The notes: generated by a model from the letters alone, not told the origin. DNA of 64,000 nt from Setophaga petechia (GCA_024362935.1 JANCRA010000005.1:23024235-23088234); one strand, 5' to 3'. Counted from the stretch's first letter, positions 30,501 to 40,782 are shown. Numbers and translations are program-made.

Positions 30501-33286
30501 ATGTATTTCCAACTGCTTGCCTTAATCTTCATCTGCATTTTCAAACCTTTCTGGTAAAACTTAGACAAACAATATCAAAAACAGGAAATTTTGATATATT
30601 ATCTATTTTATTAAGGCAAAAAACCCCACAATCACAACATACTTAAGCACATGTAGGAGTCAATTACTAAACAATCTTGTCTATATTTTAGAAAAAACTG
30701 TACAAAGACATCTATAATCACAGGTTTATTTAGGTAAAAATCAAGCAAAGTGAATTCCTGTAATCTAAGAACATCTTTATGCTCAAACTGTTTTTCACAT
30801 GGCTAAAGCAATTAAATTATGCTTTGGCTTCATAAAGTTCTTCAGTAGAACTGAAGTTCCATCTAATCAGGAAGAACAACTTTTTACAGAATAGTAACAG
30901 CCGTGCAGAAACAAGAAAAGGCACAAGCACAGCAATGCTTGCAGACTCATACACATATATTGACATAATTTGATAGGAATTCTCCCCATCCATGAGGTGC
31001 ATGCAAGATAATGAACAAACACTGTTTATACAACATATGTTAGAATCTTAATTGCAACAGGCCTTTTTTCCTTGTTTCCAAAGCTGTGCAAACACTCTAA
31101 ATTTGGAGTTTTAAAGACCCACTGATACACAGATATTTTCCACATTTTTGTGAAGAACCTACTGCTTTCAGTGGTCCACTGCAGTAGCTGTGCTCCCTTC
31201 CCTTCCTCTCTTTTGTGAGAGAATTGTTCCAGGAAAACAGCAACACACTTTTTAATAACTGTATTTCTAAACCTAAGAATTGAACAGTGGTGCTGTATGA
31301 GAAAGGACAAATGGGGACAGATGCTTCCAGCAGAAACAATCTACAGCAACACTTATTTACAGACTGTCCACCCTTCTGTTTCTGAATGGCAAAAAGCCTG
31401 AAAATTGGAATGAGGAAGCAGGAAAAAGGGAAAATGCTTGGATTTAAACAGCATTTGCTGAACTGACTAAACAAAGCACAACCCAAATCCCAGAAATATA
31501 ATCTCTTGACATTTCACAAAAAGACCAGAGTAATTATCTAAATTATTATTTCATGACAAGTCATCTTGTGTAACAACTGACAGGTTTTTCCTCCAGCTTG
31601 TAAACACTGCTAAGGAAAGCAACTGAGAGCATTACAAAATGAAAAAAAAAAAAAAAAAAAAGAAGAAAGATTTTTTTTAGTTCATTTTGCACCAAAGTGT
31701 TTGTTCAAGGCTTTTTGTTGACTTAGGAGCTTGCCTTTTCTTCTGTGCTATGTGTAATGACTTATCAGCATGAAAACTACACCAGCAATGGATTTCCATT
31801 AGAAACCACTGTTTTGCTTCCAGAAAAACATTATTTATACCAATTTAACTAAAAAATGACAACAGACTTCAGTACATAAACACTGCAGGACTCTCCTAAA
31901 ATACTATTTTTCTGATTATATGTTTTTAATCACTAATGAAACTACTATGAAAGTATAGAGTAAAATTGATGTAAAGAGACTTGATGAACTGATTTGTGGC
32001 TGTCAAGTTACTTTGCTTACACTGAAGAATGCTAAAAAATCCTACTGCATCAAGCTTTATCATTCATTAAATTAAAGCACCCATTAATACTAATCAATTC
32101 CAAAATGATCAAACCTACTTAGAAATACATACATCCAAAATGGTTCCTAGCACTTAAGATGCCACTCAATAAATTGCTTTCCACTAAGAATGTCTGTATT
32201 TCCAAACGGATCAGGCAGCTTTAATAGCATTTTGAAAATGCACTCTAGTTAATGAGAATATCCCCTTGCAATATAATGCTGAACAACCAACTCACTGCAC
32301 ATCTGCTGTTTCTGTGGAAGAACTGTCCCGGGCTTTAATGTGAGTTGAATTTTAGGGATTTGATTGTTTGCTTTTAAAAAGGATATTGTTAGATTTGCAA
32401 TTGCTGGAGACAGTGGGCAAATTTTAAGCAAAATAAGTTCCATTATCTAAAAGAGCAGGTTTCACTTCACAGGTGATTGGACCAGGCTAAACTAGACTGG
32501 TTAAAAACATAAACTAAAATAAACTAAACCAGAAGAATATTTATGGCAACACTTGTCAGTTTTTGAAGTTGACAAGTGTTCTGTAAGTTACCTACCAACA
32601 CCAGATAGACAATCAATCACCAAGAACTAACACAACTACCTACAACAGCACTGAAACCAGCAAGGGATTGTCATTCACCATTTGAAGGATTTCCTTTTTT
32701 TTTTACCTCTGGCAAAGGGAGGAGAAAAAGTTACCTTCACATAAGATTCAGGAAGTTTTAATAAATACAGTGATAATTACAGCTTTCCCTGAATTAACTT
32801 CTTGGCAATAATCAAACTGTTGCAATGCATGGCTAATTCTGCTCCCATGTCTTTCTAGGATGGAGAAAAGACAGATGAAAAGGAAAGAAAAATTTTCTAC
32901 AGAAAATCCTGAAAATATTCACTCTGTTTTTCTAAAACCAGCAAGGATTATTTTTGGATGTCTATTAAATCATCAGTCTCTTACATACAGACTGAAACTT
33001 CTTGAGAATTTTGCGGGTTGAACTACAGGCTACAGCAAAACCAAGTCCTAAACACCAACACCAACAGCATGGCTACTACATAAAGGGTTCCAGAGATTAT
33101 TTTGGAATATGACAAAGCAGTAACCAACAACACATTTTTGTTAAATACATCCAGCAAATACAAATAACGAACTTAAATATCCTATCCAAATTATTCAGGG
33201 TGGAATCAGCTGAGGAAAACTGAAATTGTACCTGAAAGAAATGCCAATTTTTTCTTCAAAATGGGTAATATTACTGATGCTTCCAT
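456..33286 (-). CDS. SESTD1: SESTD1, SEC14 and spectrin domain protein (partial, spliced, 14 coding exons)
   Basis: Joined segments from 5' to 3': 33286-33232, 29941-29833, 26889-26799, 24831-24718, 17649-17536, 15989-15892, 15525-15470, 12956-12745, 9139-9017, 5788-5594, 4998-4884, 3774-3615, 981-900, 578-456. They total 1647 nt, or 549 codons, with no stop and matching phases at every junction. All introns are GT-AG. The peptide closely matches SESTD1 as I remember it, including the start [13 protein letters not shown] and the segments [12 protein letters not shown] and [14 protein letters not shown]. Known for the family: an N-terminal CRAL-TRIO/SEC14-like region (about 1-153) and about three spectrin repeats (about 275-600). 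The protein is cytoplasmic, binds phospholipids and TRPC4/TRPC5 channels, and is linked to Dact1/Vangl2 planar polarity and to Rac1/Trio signalling in spines. The C-terminal ~147 codons fall beyond the left edge. The 16 exons span only 45 kb, compact compared with mammals. The nearby ATG in good context fixes the start. Confidence 0.95.
900..981 (-). CDS. SESTD1: SESTD1 exon 15, spectrin repeat
   Basis: 82 bp. Acceptor TGTTTAAG|GTGTGAG and donor GCTCAG|GTATGG. Its first G completes Arg481; then C482-Q508 ([20 protein letters not shown] and EEDAAQ). It exits in phase 0. Too short for the ORF scan and placed by phase and homology. Confidence 0.94.
982..3614. other. Intron 14, AT-rich, one possible LTR-like relic
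   Basis: About 2.6 kb without coding signal. The block near 3051-3350 looks like a possible LTR relic and is listed separately. Otherwise only AT-rich sequence with short A- and T-runs was seen. Confidence 0.55.
3051..3350 (+). mobile_element. Possible degraded LTR or unclassified interspersed repeat
   Basis: The block opens with TGTCCTGGGGTGACA, resembling the TG-start of many avian LTRs. It is open in overlapping frames on both strands and has CCATATAAAAGG, a TATA-like box, near 3330. No clear CA terminus, target-site duplication or internal retroviral sequence was found, so this rests on resemblance only. It could be an unrelated intronic block. Confidence 0.25.
3615..3774 (-). CDS. SESTD1: SESTD1 exon 14, spectrin repeat
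   Basis: 160 bp. Acceptor TTCTTAG|ACTTAG and donor ACAAAG|GTAAG. Completes Asp428, encodes 429-480 and two bases of Arg481, including [20 protein letters not shown] and [16 protein letters not shown]. It reads Asp-Leu-Gly where I recall Asp-Val-Gly in mammals. Confidence 0.95.
3775..4883. other. Intron 13, no recognised feature
   Basis: About 1.1 kb of AT-rich intron between exons 13 and 14. No repeat family, RNA gene or exon recognised. Confidence 0.5.
4884..4998 (-). CDS. SESTD1: SESTD1 exon 13, spectrin repeat
   Basis: 115 bp. Acceptor CATTTTAG|TTGTCT and donor GTGTTG|GTAAGC. Encodes residues 390-427 plus one base of Asp428, including [20 protein letters not shown] and the helix [11 protein letters not shown]. 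Confidence 0.95.
4999..5593. other. Intron 12, no recognised feature
   Basis: About 0.6 kb. The minus-strand ORF around 5209-5589 reads into the intron acceptor region and has no recognisable protein similarity, so it is treated as chance. Confidence 0.5.
5594..5788 (-). CDS. SESTD1: SESTD1 exon 12, spectrin repeat
   Basis: 195 bp, phase 0 at both ends. Acceptor TTCTAG|GAGTGG and donor CAGGAT|GTAAGT. Encodes residues 325-389, heptad-patterned with Leu/Ala/Gln, from [20 protein letters not shown] to [14 protein letters not shown]. It spans the join between successive spectrin repeats. Confidence 0.95.
5789..9016. other. Intron 11, AT-rich, no recognised feature
   Basis: 3.2 kb with many homopolymer T and A runs (for example near 6778, 7137 and 8039). 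Several short ORFs show no recognisable protein. No tRNA, snoRNA or repeat family was assigned. Confidence 0.5.
9017..9139 (-). CDS. SESTD1: SESTD1 exon 11, spectrin repeat
   Basis: 123 bp, phase 0 at both ends. Acceptor CTGACAG|GTTGTC and donor CACAGT|GTGAGA. Encodes residues 284-324: [14 protein letters not shown], a typical spectrin helix A start with its conserved Trp, then [18 protein letters not shown]. Confidence 0.95.
9140..12744. other. Intron 10, no recognised feature
   Basis: 3.6 kb. Two patches, about 10380-10630 and 12390-12735, are visibly less AT-rich than their surroundings but match nothing I recognise. A 131-codon plus-strand ORF at 9462-9857 has low-complexity Leu/Phe/Asn composition typical of AT-rich chance ORFs. 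Confidence 0.5.
12745..12956 (-). CDS. SESTD1: SESTD1 exon 10, start of spectrin region
   Basis: 212 bp, the longest coding exon here. Acceptor CCTGAAG|GTCACG and donor ATGCAG|GTAAGC. Encodes Gly213 (completed) to Gln283, including [19 protein letters not shown] and the helical [20 protein letters not shown]. The acceptor has a poor pyrimidine tract, so it may be a weak site. An overlapping plus-strand ORF is its antisense shadow. Confidence 0.95.
12957..15469. other. Intron 9, with a CR1 3' fragment
   Basis: 2.5 kb. A short CR1-like fragment at 14438-14486 is listed separately. The rest is AT-rich sequence without recognised content. Confidence 0.5.
14438..14486 (-). mobile_element. CR1 LINE 3'-end fragment
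   Basis: The plus strand reads CACAGAATATGCTGAG then GGAAAGGAGCCTTAAGGATC and ATCCAGTCCCA. This matches the reverse complement of the conserved avian CR1 3' UTR, where an ACAGAATA-type repeat is followed by a GGAAGGGACC-type block. The element is therefore on the minus strand, the same sense as SESTD1. Heavily truncated, about 50 bp. Confidence 0.65.
15470..15525 (-). CDS. SESTD1: SESTD1 exon 9, 56-bp micro-exon in linker
   Basis: 56 bp. Acceptor is a long T-run followed by CAAAG|ATCAAT; donor GACAG|GTATAG. Completes Arg194, encodes [18 protein letters not shown] and gives the first base of Gly213. It is too short for a simple ORF scan and was placed by phase and homology. Confidence 0.93.
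15892..15989 (-). CDS. SESTD1: SESTD1 exon 8, linker
   Basis: 98 bp. Acceptor TTATTTAG|GTATTTG and donor GAGAGAG|GTATGTG. Encodes residues 162-193 and two bases of Arg194, including [18 protein letters not shown] and the polar [11 protein letters not shown] linker between the SEC14-like region and the spectrin repeats. Confidence 0.94.
15990..17535. other. Intron 7, with a TATTA microsatellite
   Basis: 1.5 kb. It holds the 80-bp pentanucleotide array at 16459-16538. Nothing else recognised. Confidence 0.6.
16459..16538. repeat. (TATTA)16 pentanucleotide microsatellite
   Basis: An uninterrupted 5-bp period for 80 bp. Fifteen perfect TATTA copies fill 16461-16535, with partial units on either side. 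The perfect copies suggest recent expansion and probable length polymorphism. It lies in intron 7, about 470 bp downstream (gene sense: upstream to downstream) of exon 8's left-hand neighbour boundary at 15989. Confidence 0.98.
17536..17649 (-). CDS. SESTD1: SESTD1 exon 7, end of SEC14-like domain
   Basis: 114 bp, phase 0 at both ends. Acceptor TTGCAG|GTTATT and donor AGGCTG|GTTAGT, less common than GTAAGT. Encodes residues 124-161, including [16 protein letters not shown] and [12 protein letters not shown]. The LTEDFGG...YDH motif is characteristic of SEC14-like domains in the Trio/SESTD1 group. Confidence 0.95.
17650..24717. other. Intron 6, 7.1 kb, no gene recognised
   Basis: AT-rich intron. 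Contains the 21-bp tandem pair at 20491-20532 and poly-T near 19918. ORFs such as 18486-18827 (-) and 23079-23360 (-) have no recognisable similarity or exon structure. Confidence 0.5.
20491..20532. repeat. 21-bp tandem duplication, two copies
   Basis: The unit GCAAAGTCTTGTGCCTTAAG+T is repeated immediately with one substitution (GCC to GTC). A diverged third start follows. A small replication-slippage duplication. Confidence 0.9.
24718..24831 (-). CDS. SESTD1: SESTD1 exon 6, SEC14-like domain
   Basis: 114 bp, phase 0 at both ends. Acceptor TTTTACAG|AATG and donor TTTGAG|GTATGT. Encodes residues 86-123, including the hydrophobic strand [16 protein letters not shown] and the aromatic-rich [13 protein letters not shown]. 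Confidence 0.95.
24832..26798. other. Intron 5, no recognised feature
   Basis: About 2 kb of AT-rich intron. A slightly GC-richer patch near 25780-25930 carries overlapping short minus-strand ORFs with no recognised product. Confidence 0.5.
26799..26889 (-). CDS. SESTD1: SESTD1 exon 5, SEC14-like domain
   Basis: 91 bp. Acceptor TTTTAG|TGAGAAG and donor CTCCAG|GTAAGT. The first T completes Ser55; residues 56-85 follow, including [16 protein letters not shown] and KTVVLMLQ. This is the SEC14-like core strand-helix region. It exits in phase 0. Confidence 0.95.
26890..29832. other. Intron 4, no recognised feature
   Basis: 2.9 kb of AT-rich sequence. Four overlapping short ORFs around 28390-28680 on both strands look like chance. 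Confidence 0.5.
29833..29941 (-). CDS. SESTD1: SESTD1 exon 4, SEC14-like domain
   Basis: 109 bp. Acceptor CTGAAACAG|GAGGG and donor ATACCAAG|GTGATT. Completes Gly19 and encodes residues to Pro54 plus two bases of Ser55. It includes [16 protein letters not shown], typical of the N-terminal CRAL-TRIO-like region of SESTD1, TRIO and Kalirin. The donor GTGATT is one of the weaker ones in the gene. Confidence 0.95.
31642..31661. repeat. A20 homopolymer tract
   Basis: Twenty consecutive A residues followed by GAAGAAAG and a T-run. No retrogene or SINE body is recognised beside it, so it is called a simple repeat. Confidence 0.95.
32548..32580. repeat. Short hairpin, 11-bp perfect arms
   Basis: AACACTTGTCA at 32548-32558 is the exact reverse complement of TGACAAGTGTT at 32570-32580. 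The loop bases can extend the stem by four more pairs, including two G-U, leaving a 3-nt loop. It is shorter than a normal pre-miRNA hairpin. Confidence 0.85.
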
Positions 33287-33311
33287 TCTACTGCAGACAC
33301 TTTTCGCAGCT
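33232..33311 (-). CDS. SESTD1: SESTD1 exon 3, start-codon exon
   Basis: The acceptor TTGTGTTTCAG lies just right of 33311 and the donor CTTTCAG|GTACAA ends the exon at 33232. The first 25 nt are leader. ATG at 33286-33284 has A at -3 and G at +4, a strong Kozak context, and encodes residues 1-18 plus the first base of codon 19 (phase 1 exit). The peptide begins [18 protein letters not shown]. The non-coding part holds an in-frame TAG that closes the upstream ORF one base before the main ATG. Confidence 0.93.
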
Positions 33312-36300
33312 CTGAAACACAAGAAGTTGAAGTTGTCAGGTTTGGGAAATCAGTTACAGTGTTTTACAGTGTTACACTTCAGTATTCTTCTGAAGGAAGA
33401 ACAGAACACTGTAACCAAAATCTAAAATATTGTAAAAACTTAAGAAAAACTATCATTATAGGCATTTCTAATACCAACATTTAAGTAAAGATTTCTTTTC
33501 CCTCACTGGGGGGAACACACAGTCCAACCACAAAAACCAAAGCAGAATCTCAATGAAGGACAACAAGACAATTTATATAAGTCCCATTTCCCAACCCTAA
33601 TAAACTACAATTAATTTTCAGGTAGGTCATCTGTTTGCTCATTCAGATGTAAAATATGTGCAAATAAGATTGTGTTTTTGCACAGTCTGTCTGGCATTAC
33701 CAAGAATATAATAATTATCTAAATATGTTATGCTACATTTCTGTCAGGACACTGCCATGACCCTGCCATTAGCAGGGCTCCAGCTGAAGGAAAACATCCA
33801 ACAGCCTGAATAACTACATCCTACCTATAATCCATACACAGAAATGCTCCTGCTTCCTTTGCCTCCTCCTTACCCTCACGCAATTTTTATTGCACTGTGA
33901 ACTGCAATTCACCATGATGAAGCTTTTTTGCCTCACTGACAAATCCACAGGATGCCTGAACTGCAAACTCCTCTTCCAGCCAACACAAAGTAGGAACTGG
34001 CATCTGCTTATAACTTTCTGAGGTCCTACTTCCAGAGATCAATGCATATAATTAGAAAATGTAATTCTGCTGAGAAATATTCAATTCAAGATATGTGCCA
34101 ATATCAGTCAAAATAAAACCAGATCAAAATCGATTTTTTTTTTCTCATTCCAGGCCCAGGGCTTCAGACTGCAACCTGGAATTCTCCCTCTGGATATTCC
34201 AGAATGCACACAGAGAACTTTTTTTCCTAGCATGGGGCAAGTTAACAGAATAAAAACTATAAACTACTTAGGAAAAAACAAACAAACAAAAAAAAAACCC
34301 CACAAAATATCCAGAGAAATCCAAATAACCTGAGGTAAAATAGTTATTCCTTTTCATGTTAAAACAATCAGCTTCATAACAAACAAAAAAGTACATTACT
34401 AAAAAAAAGAAAAAAACATTTCAACAGCTTTCTTACTGTCTCTTCCTATTACAATGTGTAATGTGTCACAATGCTCATTCTCACCTCTTATTCCAAAATC
34501 TCCATATTGAAGTGCAATTTTTGCCAATTATATGGAATTCGTACTTCACGTGTTACAGAAGGAAACAAACAACTTTTAGTTCTCTCAGGAAACTGAGTCC
34601 CAAGACAGCCTGCATTTGAACAACTACTCAAAAAAGCATCCTATTAAAGCTTCCTGTATGCTTTGTTGCATAAAACACAAAATTCAAGAATTACTAAGGC
34701 AGTCATTTTTATCTCTCAAACCACTCTGTCTAAGCTTTTTAACTTCAGCAGTTCTCTTTATTTTCCTTTATTCAAGATGTGGAACACATACCTAAATGTT
34801 TTTTCCCCATCCTCCCCAAGCTACATTTCCAAATTATTACACATGCCTCTTTATTATAATCAATAAAGGAAGTTCAAACCTACACACACTTCATTATCTT
34901 TGTACTTTCACACAGGAACAAAAGTCTGCATCAGCTTACGACTCCAGGGAACATGTTTCTCTGCTGCTCTGAAAAGACCTATTTATTTAATATGAAAGCA
35001 TCGCTTGGCCTTCTGCCACAGTAGTGGCACTGTCCACGGATCAAAATAGTTCCTTTATTCAGTATTTCCTGGAACCAAAGGAAGCATTCTGTTCAGAGTG
35101 GAGGGAGGTGAGTCAGACCAGTTAGAACAACTGCTGGTAATTCCAAACACCTAGCCTTTGTTCCATAAACACCTGAAGGGTACAATTGCTTCTCTTCTGT
35201 GAGAGCTTTGATAGGTTTCATCTAGAAGAAAACTCTCACCAGAGTACGTGATCAGAATATACCAGAAAAAAAGAAAATCTTCAGTTGAAAAAACAGGCTT
35301 AGCATCCTTCTCTATTTTTGATGTTGGTAGAGTCTCGGGATGAATTAAACAAATGTCTTTTTTTAATATTGGAAAGTGAAACCATTTCAAGAAAGCTGGC
35401 ATCTACTTTTCAATAGGAGCTACTGAAGGTGTTTTGAAAAGGTACACTGCTTTGCACCTTTGCAATGTATTTAGACCTACGAAATATATGCAAAGTCTTC
35501 AATTTGTTGGAGGAAGAAAAAATGACAGGTTCTTAAAATTTTCCATCAAGCTCTCAATTTAGCATGAGGAAAGAGTGACTTATTGCTCAATATTTTACCA
35601 TTATTTAGCTGAAAGAAACAGATTCAGTGTCTATTCATCAATAAAAAACCCATTTGGTTTCATTAAACACGGAAAAGCTACTGAAGGTTTTAAAAACAAA
35701 AGCACTGAAGAGAACAGATTTCACGAGAGGAAAGTGAAATACTTCAGGAAGATGCATTTTATCGCTTCCAAATCAAAAGACATAACTTTTATATGCTGAA
35801 ATTTTACAGATATTAAACAAATAAAGACGTTACTTTGTTTGGTGAATTTCAGAAACAATGTTGACTGCTGTGTGCCTACCTAAAACCTACTTTGCCACCA
35901 TACCATAAAATACCATATAGCAAACTACAGAACTTGTAATTCTTTTACTTATTTCGTATTATTCAATACACTTTGAAGAACCTCACTGAACTTGTTTAGA
36001 ATGACATAGGCTTCCAGGTTATTAAATCAACATAGTGATGTCAGTCTCCAACAATGCATTCATTCTTTTGAAGATTTCCACAAGAAGGTGGCAACACTAT
36101 AAACTCGCATAATGTTTGTATTTCAAACCTAAATCTTTGCAAGGCATTCCAGTGAAATAGAAAACTCTTCCAATCCCCTTGACAAGCAGAAACTAATACT
36201 ATTTGAGGAGAAAATTCTCTTACAAACACAAAACATGCATACATGAAGGAGAGAATGGGAAATAGTAAACAAATAGCTCAAAAAAACTGCAGAACAGGTA

Positions 36301-36449
36301 AAAGGTGCAAAACAATATTTCAGGCTGTACTCCAATGTGAAATCAATTCACAGTTTAGTAGGCTGTATCCTCCATCATTTCTAGACTTTGGAACGACTGC
36401 AAATTACAATGTTTTACTCCACACATCTAAAATTTTGGAAGTTCTTCCA

Positions 36450-36545
36450 ACAAAAAAAAAACTAAACAAAAACAAACAATGCCCTGAAACAAACAAAAAT
36501 ACCAAATAAAACCACACCAAAAAAAAAAAATCCAGCCAAAAATCA
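36450..36545. repeat. A/C-rich low-complexity tract
   Basis: Irregular CAAA/AACAAAC-type sequence with several long A-runs. No clean period. Confidence 0.8.
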
Positions 36546-37024
36546 AAAGAAGTCGCACACTATAAATACTATGTGTAATTCACCAAAGTGAAAAATTTTT
36601 GATGAATGCAAAGTTTTGCCTGCATTTTGTGCTATCCATCTTCATTGCCATTGAATGAAAAAATTAAATAAGAACCAATGTCCAGACACTGTTTAAAGTC
36701 ATTGTAAAAGTCTATTAAGGATGGGGAAGAGGGACAGGTTGACTGGACAAGTGGAACTAAGATGCCAGAGAGAAGCTCACGTGCAGGTAACAGGTGTTTT
36801 CTTTCTAAGCAACCCAGCAAGAGCAACCCAGCAGAAACCACTGTTCTAAAACATTAACAATCAAAACAAGTTCAGGCTTAATGAGAGTTAATACTAACAT
36901 GCTTATTCATGTCTGTTAGACCTGAAACCTTTAATACTCTCAATATATGGTGCAAGGTCTTGAGATGGGTTGCTCTGCACATGAGCATCTGTTGCAAGAT
37001 TCAAAGAACATGTTCTTTCTTCAA

Positions 37025-37064
37025 TCCTTTAGCATGTATCTCACTCCTTTAGCATGTATCTCAC
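37025..37064. repeat. Perfect 20-bp tandem duplication
   Basis: TCCTTTAGCATGTATCTCAC occurs twice head to tail with no mismatch (37025-37044 and 37045-37064). Zero divergence implies a young slippage event. Confidence 0.97.
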
Positions 37065-37078
37065 ATGTATATATATCC

Positions 37079-37102
37079 TGAGATATATACATATATATCT
37101 CA
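37079..37102. repeat. AT-rich palindrome, 11-bp arms, 2-nt centre
   Basis: TGAGATATATA, then CA, then TATATATCTCA: perfect 11-bp complementary arms around two bases. It lies 14 bp from the 20-bp tandem duplication. Confidence 0.95.
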
Positions 37103-39778
37103 AGAGATATAGCTGGTCTGTTAAGCACAGGACTACAAGTAAGAAAAAAAGAATCTGGTTTCTATTCTCTGTTCTGCTATGAAATATACATATGGCTTTC
37201 AGCAAGTCATTTATCCTCTTTTAGTCTCCATTCAGTTTCTCCATTTAATTCTCTTTTTACAAGAGTATTGTGATGTTTAATTCATTAATGTTTTTGAAGA
37301 CTTGAGGGATTAGAAGGAGCTCCACAAATCTGCCTATAAATAACCAAGGAGCAGATGGGCAGCTAGGTTCAAAACTGTAGCAGCTTGCAAGTCCAGGCAC
37401 AAACAATAGCACAAATAACAATAGACATTCTGAAGTACCAAAGGAAAAAAACCCTCAAATCATGTAGAATGAAAATACTTTTTCTTTTAGATTAACTTTT
37501 GCATTGCAGACCTTCAAAATTAACATCTTCATTCTCTGAAGCCAGCACACAGGCTTTTTCAGACACTAACTTGAACCCACAAACCATTACCCTCTTTTTC
37601 TCTGAATCAGCTTAAAACTAGTTCCTCTGTTCCACACAGAAATAAAATCCACATGTAAAAGACAGGGAGAAAGCTGAGTATCACAATTATCTATGTAGAT
37701 ATTATTTCACCTTCCTTTAAAGCTACATTAAAGGATGTCATCTCTCCCACATTAAAGTTGCACAAAGAGAGACCACAAACGAAGGTGTCTCCAGGGCTGA
37801 TGCCCCAGGGTAATTTAAGAAGCATAATCCTGCCCCAAAAATAGAAAAAGGCTGTAAATATTTATTAGTTAATGCTGTTTTCAATTAAAAAGCACCTGGA
37901 ACTCAGCTATTCAGCTGGACAGTTGCAAAATAACAATAAAACCTGACAGAGGAACACCAGCTCACATATGCAAATGCAGTGTTTGGTTTTTACTCTTTAA
38001 GATATTATGAGCAGCACTAATCAATATTGAATATTAGAGCCCTCAGGAGAAAAGGTAACTTCAGATATTTAAGGAATATCAAAGTTTTTGCTTTTTCAAC
38101 CACTTTCGCATTTTTTACTTTTTCTTACTATCGGTAAAAACCATCCAGAAAAACCCACAGAAGTTTTATACTATATCTGAAGTTGTACACAAAAAAAATA
38201 TTCCTGATCTTCTTTAACCTGCTAATTCACAGTAAAGAAGTCAGAAAATAAAAAAAACACAGACTGATTTCACGAGTATGTAAGCTGCTTTAACTCTAAA
38301 ACAAAATGCAACCACTGAATGCCCTTTCCACTACACATGTACTGTTAGTACCCTAACTCAGCAACTTGCCACGGCAGTTCAAAGACACACTGAGAATGTG
38401 CTCTGACTTGGCTTAAAGCTTAGGTAAACAGCATGCTAGACCATGAATCAAAAACACATTGTCACAGCCACAACAAATTTAAGCTTGGAATAATTCCAAT
38501 TTCACTCCATTTTCATCTGAAGGTTCAAATCTTGTCTTCTAACTAAAGTTAGTAATAGAATTCAAAAGAACTGTCTGTTTACTACTTCCTCTATTTATCC
38601 CATCTTCCATATTCATTTCCCACCCTTTTTCAATCCCTCAACATTCTGTGAAAAGTGAAATAAAAAGACAAGCAACAAAAGGAAGTGATGAGCAATATAA
38701 TGAATAGCAAACCAGCAAATGAAGAACAGGTGAGTAAGAGGTTATGCCATCTGAGAAGAAAAAGTCATTGTGTGGCTGAGTTCTAACTTTGATCACAGTC
38801 AGCCATTCATTTCACACAAAGGCAGAGCTTTTCCGCAGACTTCAAGGAAGTGCCAGAGGGGAAAAAAAGGAAGAGCACCAAGCACAGAAACAATGTAACT
38901 CAGGATGCACAATAACACCTGCATGTACAGCTGTGAGACAATACCAACACCTCAGTCTTGCCATAGAACAGGGCCAGCCACAGGGTCCTGTGCAGCAATG
39001 AGCTGCTCTCAAAGAACAGCACTCCTTGGACTCACTGGCCATGCTCAGAGAGCAAACTTGCCCAATGCAAAGGAACACGTGCACACATTCATTATGATGT
39101 TGCACCATGAGACAAAGGTGTCAGCTTGCTAGAGTTTTCTACCCTTTCCAGCCTCAGTCCTAGCCACACAGATGGCCTATGCTAAATTATAGCAGTTTTT
39201 AGGCCTTTTTAATCTAGATGCATAGAGAAAATAAGCCACAGGTTTTGGATGCTTCTCTATATTTCCTTTAGTGCAACATTCCTGCCACATTTTGCCGTTC
39301 TCTCACACACAGTGAGAGACACCATTTACCTTCCTGAAGAACCCACCAGCATCAGAACACCAATCTACCTCATACCCTCCTTCCCTTACAACGGGCAGCC
39401 AAACCAGCAGAAGCTGCATCATCTGGTACAGTCCCATCTCACTTAACACTATCAAGTAACCACAGACCACAAAAAACTACGCAAGTTGAGAGGCTGCTTC
39501 TTCCACCACTTTCTATATGGCAATATGTCAACTGAAATGCTATATCCAAAGCATAGCCAAAACATTTTCTCTTCCTCAGTACACTGTGCTAAAACTCATT
39601 GAAGGAAAATTCTAATTTTTAGGTCTTAAAATTTTCCTTAATCAGAAGTCACATGGGAATAGTACAGAATCACATGGATTGCAACTTCTACCACAGAAAT
39701 ACATCATGAGGTTAGGGGGAAGAAAAATAACCTACAGATAGTAAAATAAAACTAGTCCTCCCCTAGTTCCCTTTTCTT

Positions 39779-39832
39779 AAAAAAAACACCCAAACAAACA
39801 CAAAGCCCCCAACAAACAAAACCAAACCAACA
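39779..39832. repeat. A/C-rich low-complexity tract
   Basis: Runs of AAACACCCAAACAAACAC-type sequence, similar to the tract at 36450. No repeat body attached. Confidence 0.8.
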
Positions 39833-40782
39833 TACAAGTCACAAGTGCTTGGAAAAATAAAAACCTGATCACCAGCTCTTTAAGGAACTGTCCAAAACCA
39901 GTTTGTGATGAAAGATCAGAAAGCTCCTATGCCTTCAGTAGTTCATAAAATGAACTAGGACAGTGGGTGGAATGGGACTGGACAATCCAGGCCATGGGCA
40001 GCCAAGTCAAAAGACAAACAGCTGTACTGATGAGTGCAACTGCTGGCAGTCTGGAACAAATGAAAAACACTTTCCTCTGGGGTGCAAGATTAGAACTTCT
40101 TGTTCTTTTTGCAACACTTATATAAGAAAACAATCTACCACTTCATAACAATACACATATTTGGCTTGGTTACAATTGCATGTGGTTCAGGGCCCCAGGA
40201 TTCAATTCCCAACTCAGCATAGTGACACTCCACTGAGTGGAAGCAAAAAGAAATGCTCCGCTACACTGAAAGCCATCTTGTGCAGCAGACACAAAAGCAG
40301 CCTTTCTTTTGGAGTGGAGGAAACTGACCAAAACAAGATGACAATGAAGAAGGGGCTAATGAAAAGTCTGTTTACAAATCCCTAAAGCTCTGGGTTTGCT
40401 ACCTGACCAAAAAGTTATCAGCTCAAGAGTATGATATTGTGCAGACCTTGAAACGCCCTGAACAATTTCTTCTGCCTCAAAAAAAAAAGTTAAAAATTAC
40501 TGTTATGTCCTCACTGCACAATACACAAAGTATCCATGGTAAGAGTAATAATCAAAATCCCCTCAATAAGAAACAACTTGAAAATTTTGCTAATGTTAAC
40601 CAAATATGAAAGTACAAGAGACTGAAATATTCCAGATCTGGTAAATAAATACCTTATTCACATATTTCAGAAATCCATGAATTCACTGCTCTACAAAGCA
40701 AAAATAATTATCTAAGATGTCCTTATATTAGTGGGCACAAGAGAAATAAATCTTAACTTTCACAGATGTCTTCAGTTTTTGT

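Larger units (their letters stand above)
29942..33231. other. Intron 3, with hairpin and A-tract
   Basis: 3.3 kb. Contains a 20-base A-run (31642-31661) and an 11-bp inverted repeat (32548-32580). No repeat family recognised. Confidence 0.5.

Noticed and set aside
38521..38540. GGTTCAAATC resembling a tRNA T-arm/B box
   Set aside because: No acceptor stem, A box or cloverleaf can be built around it.
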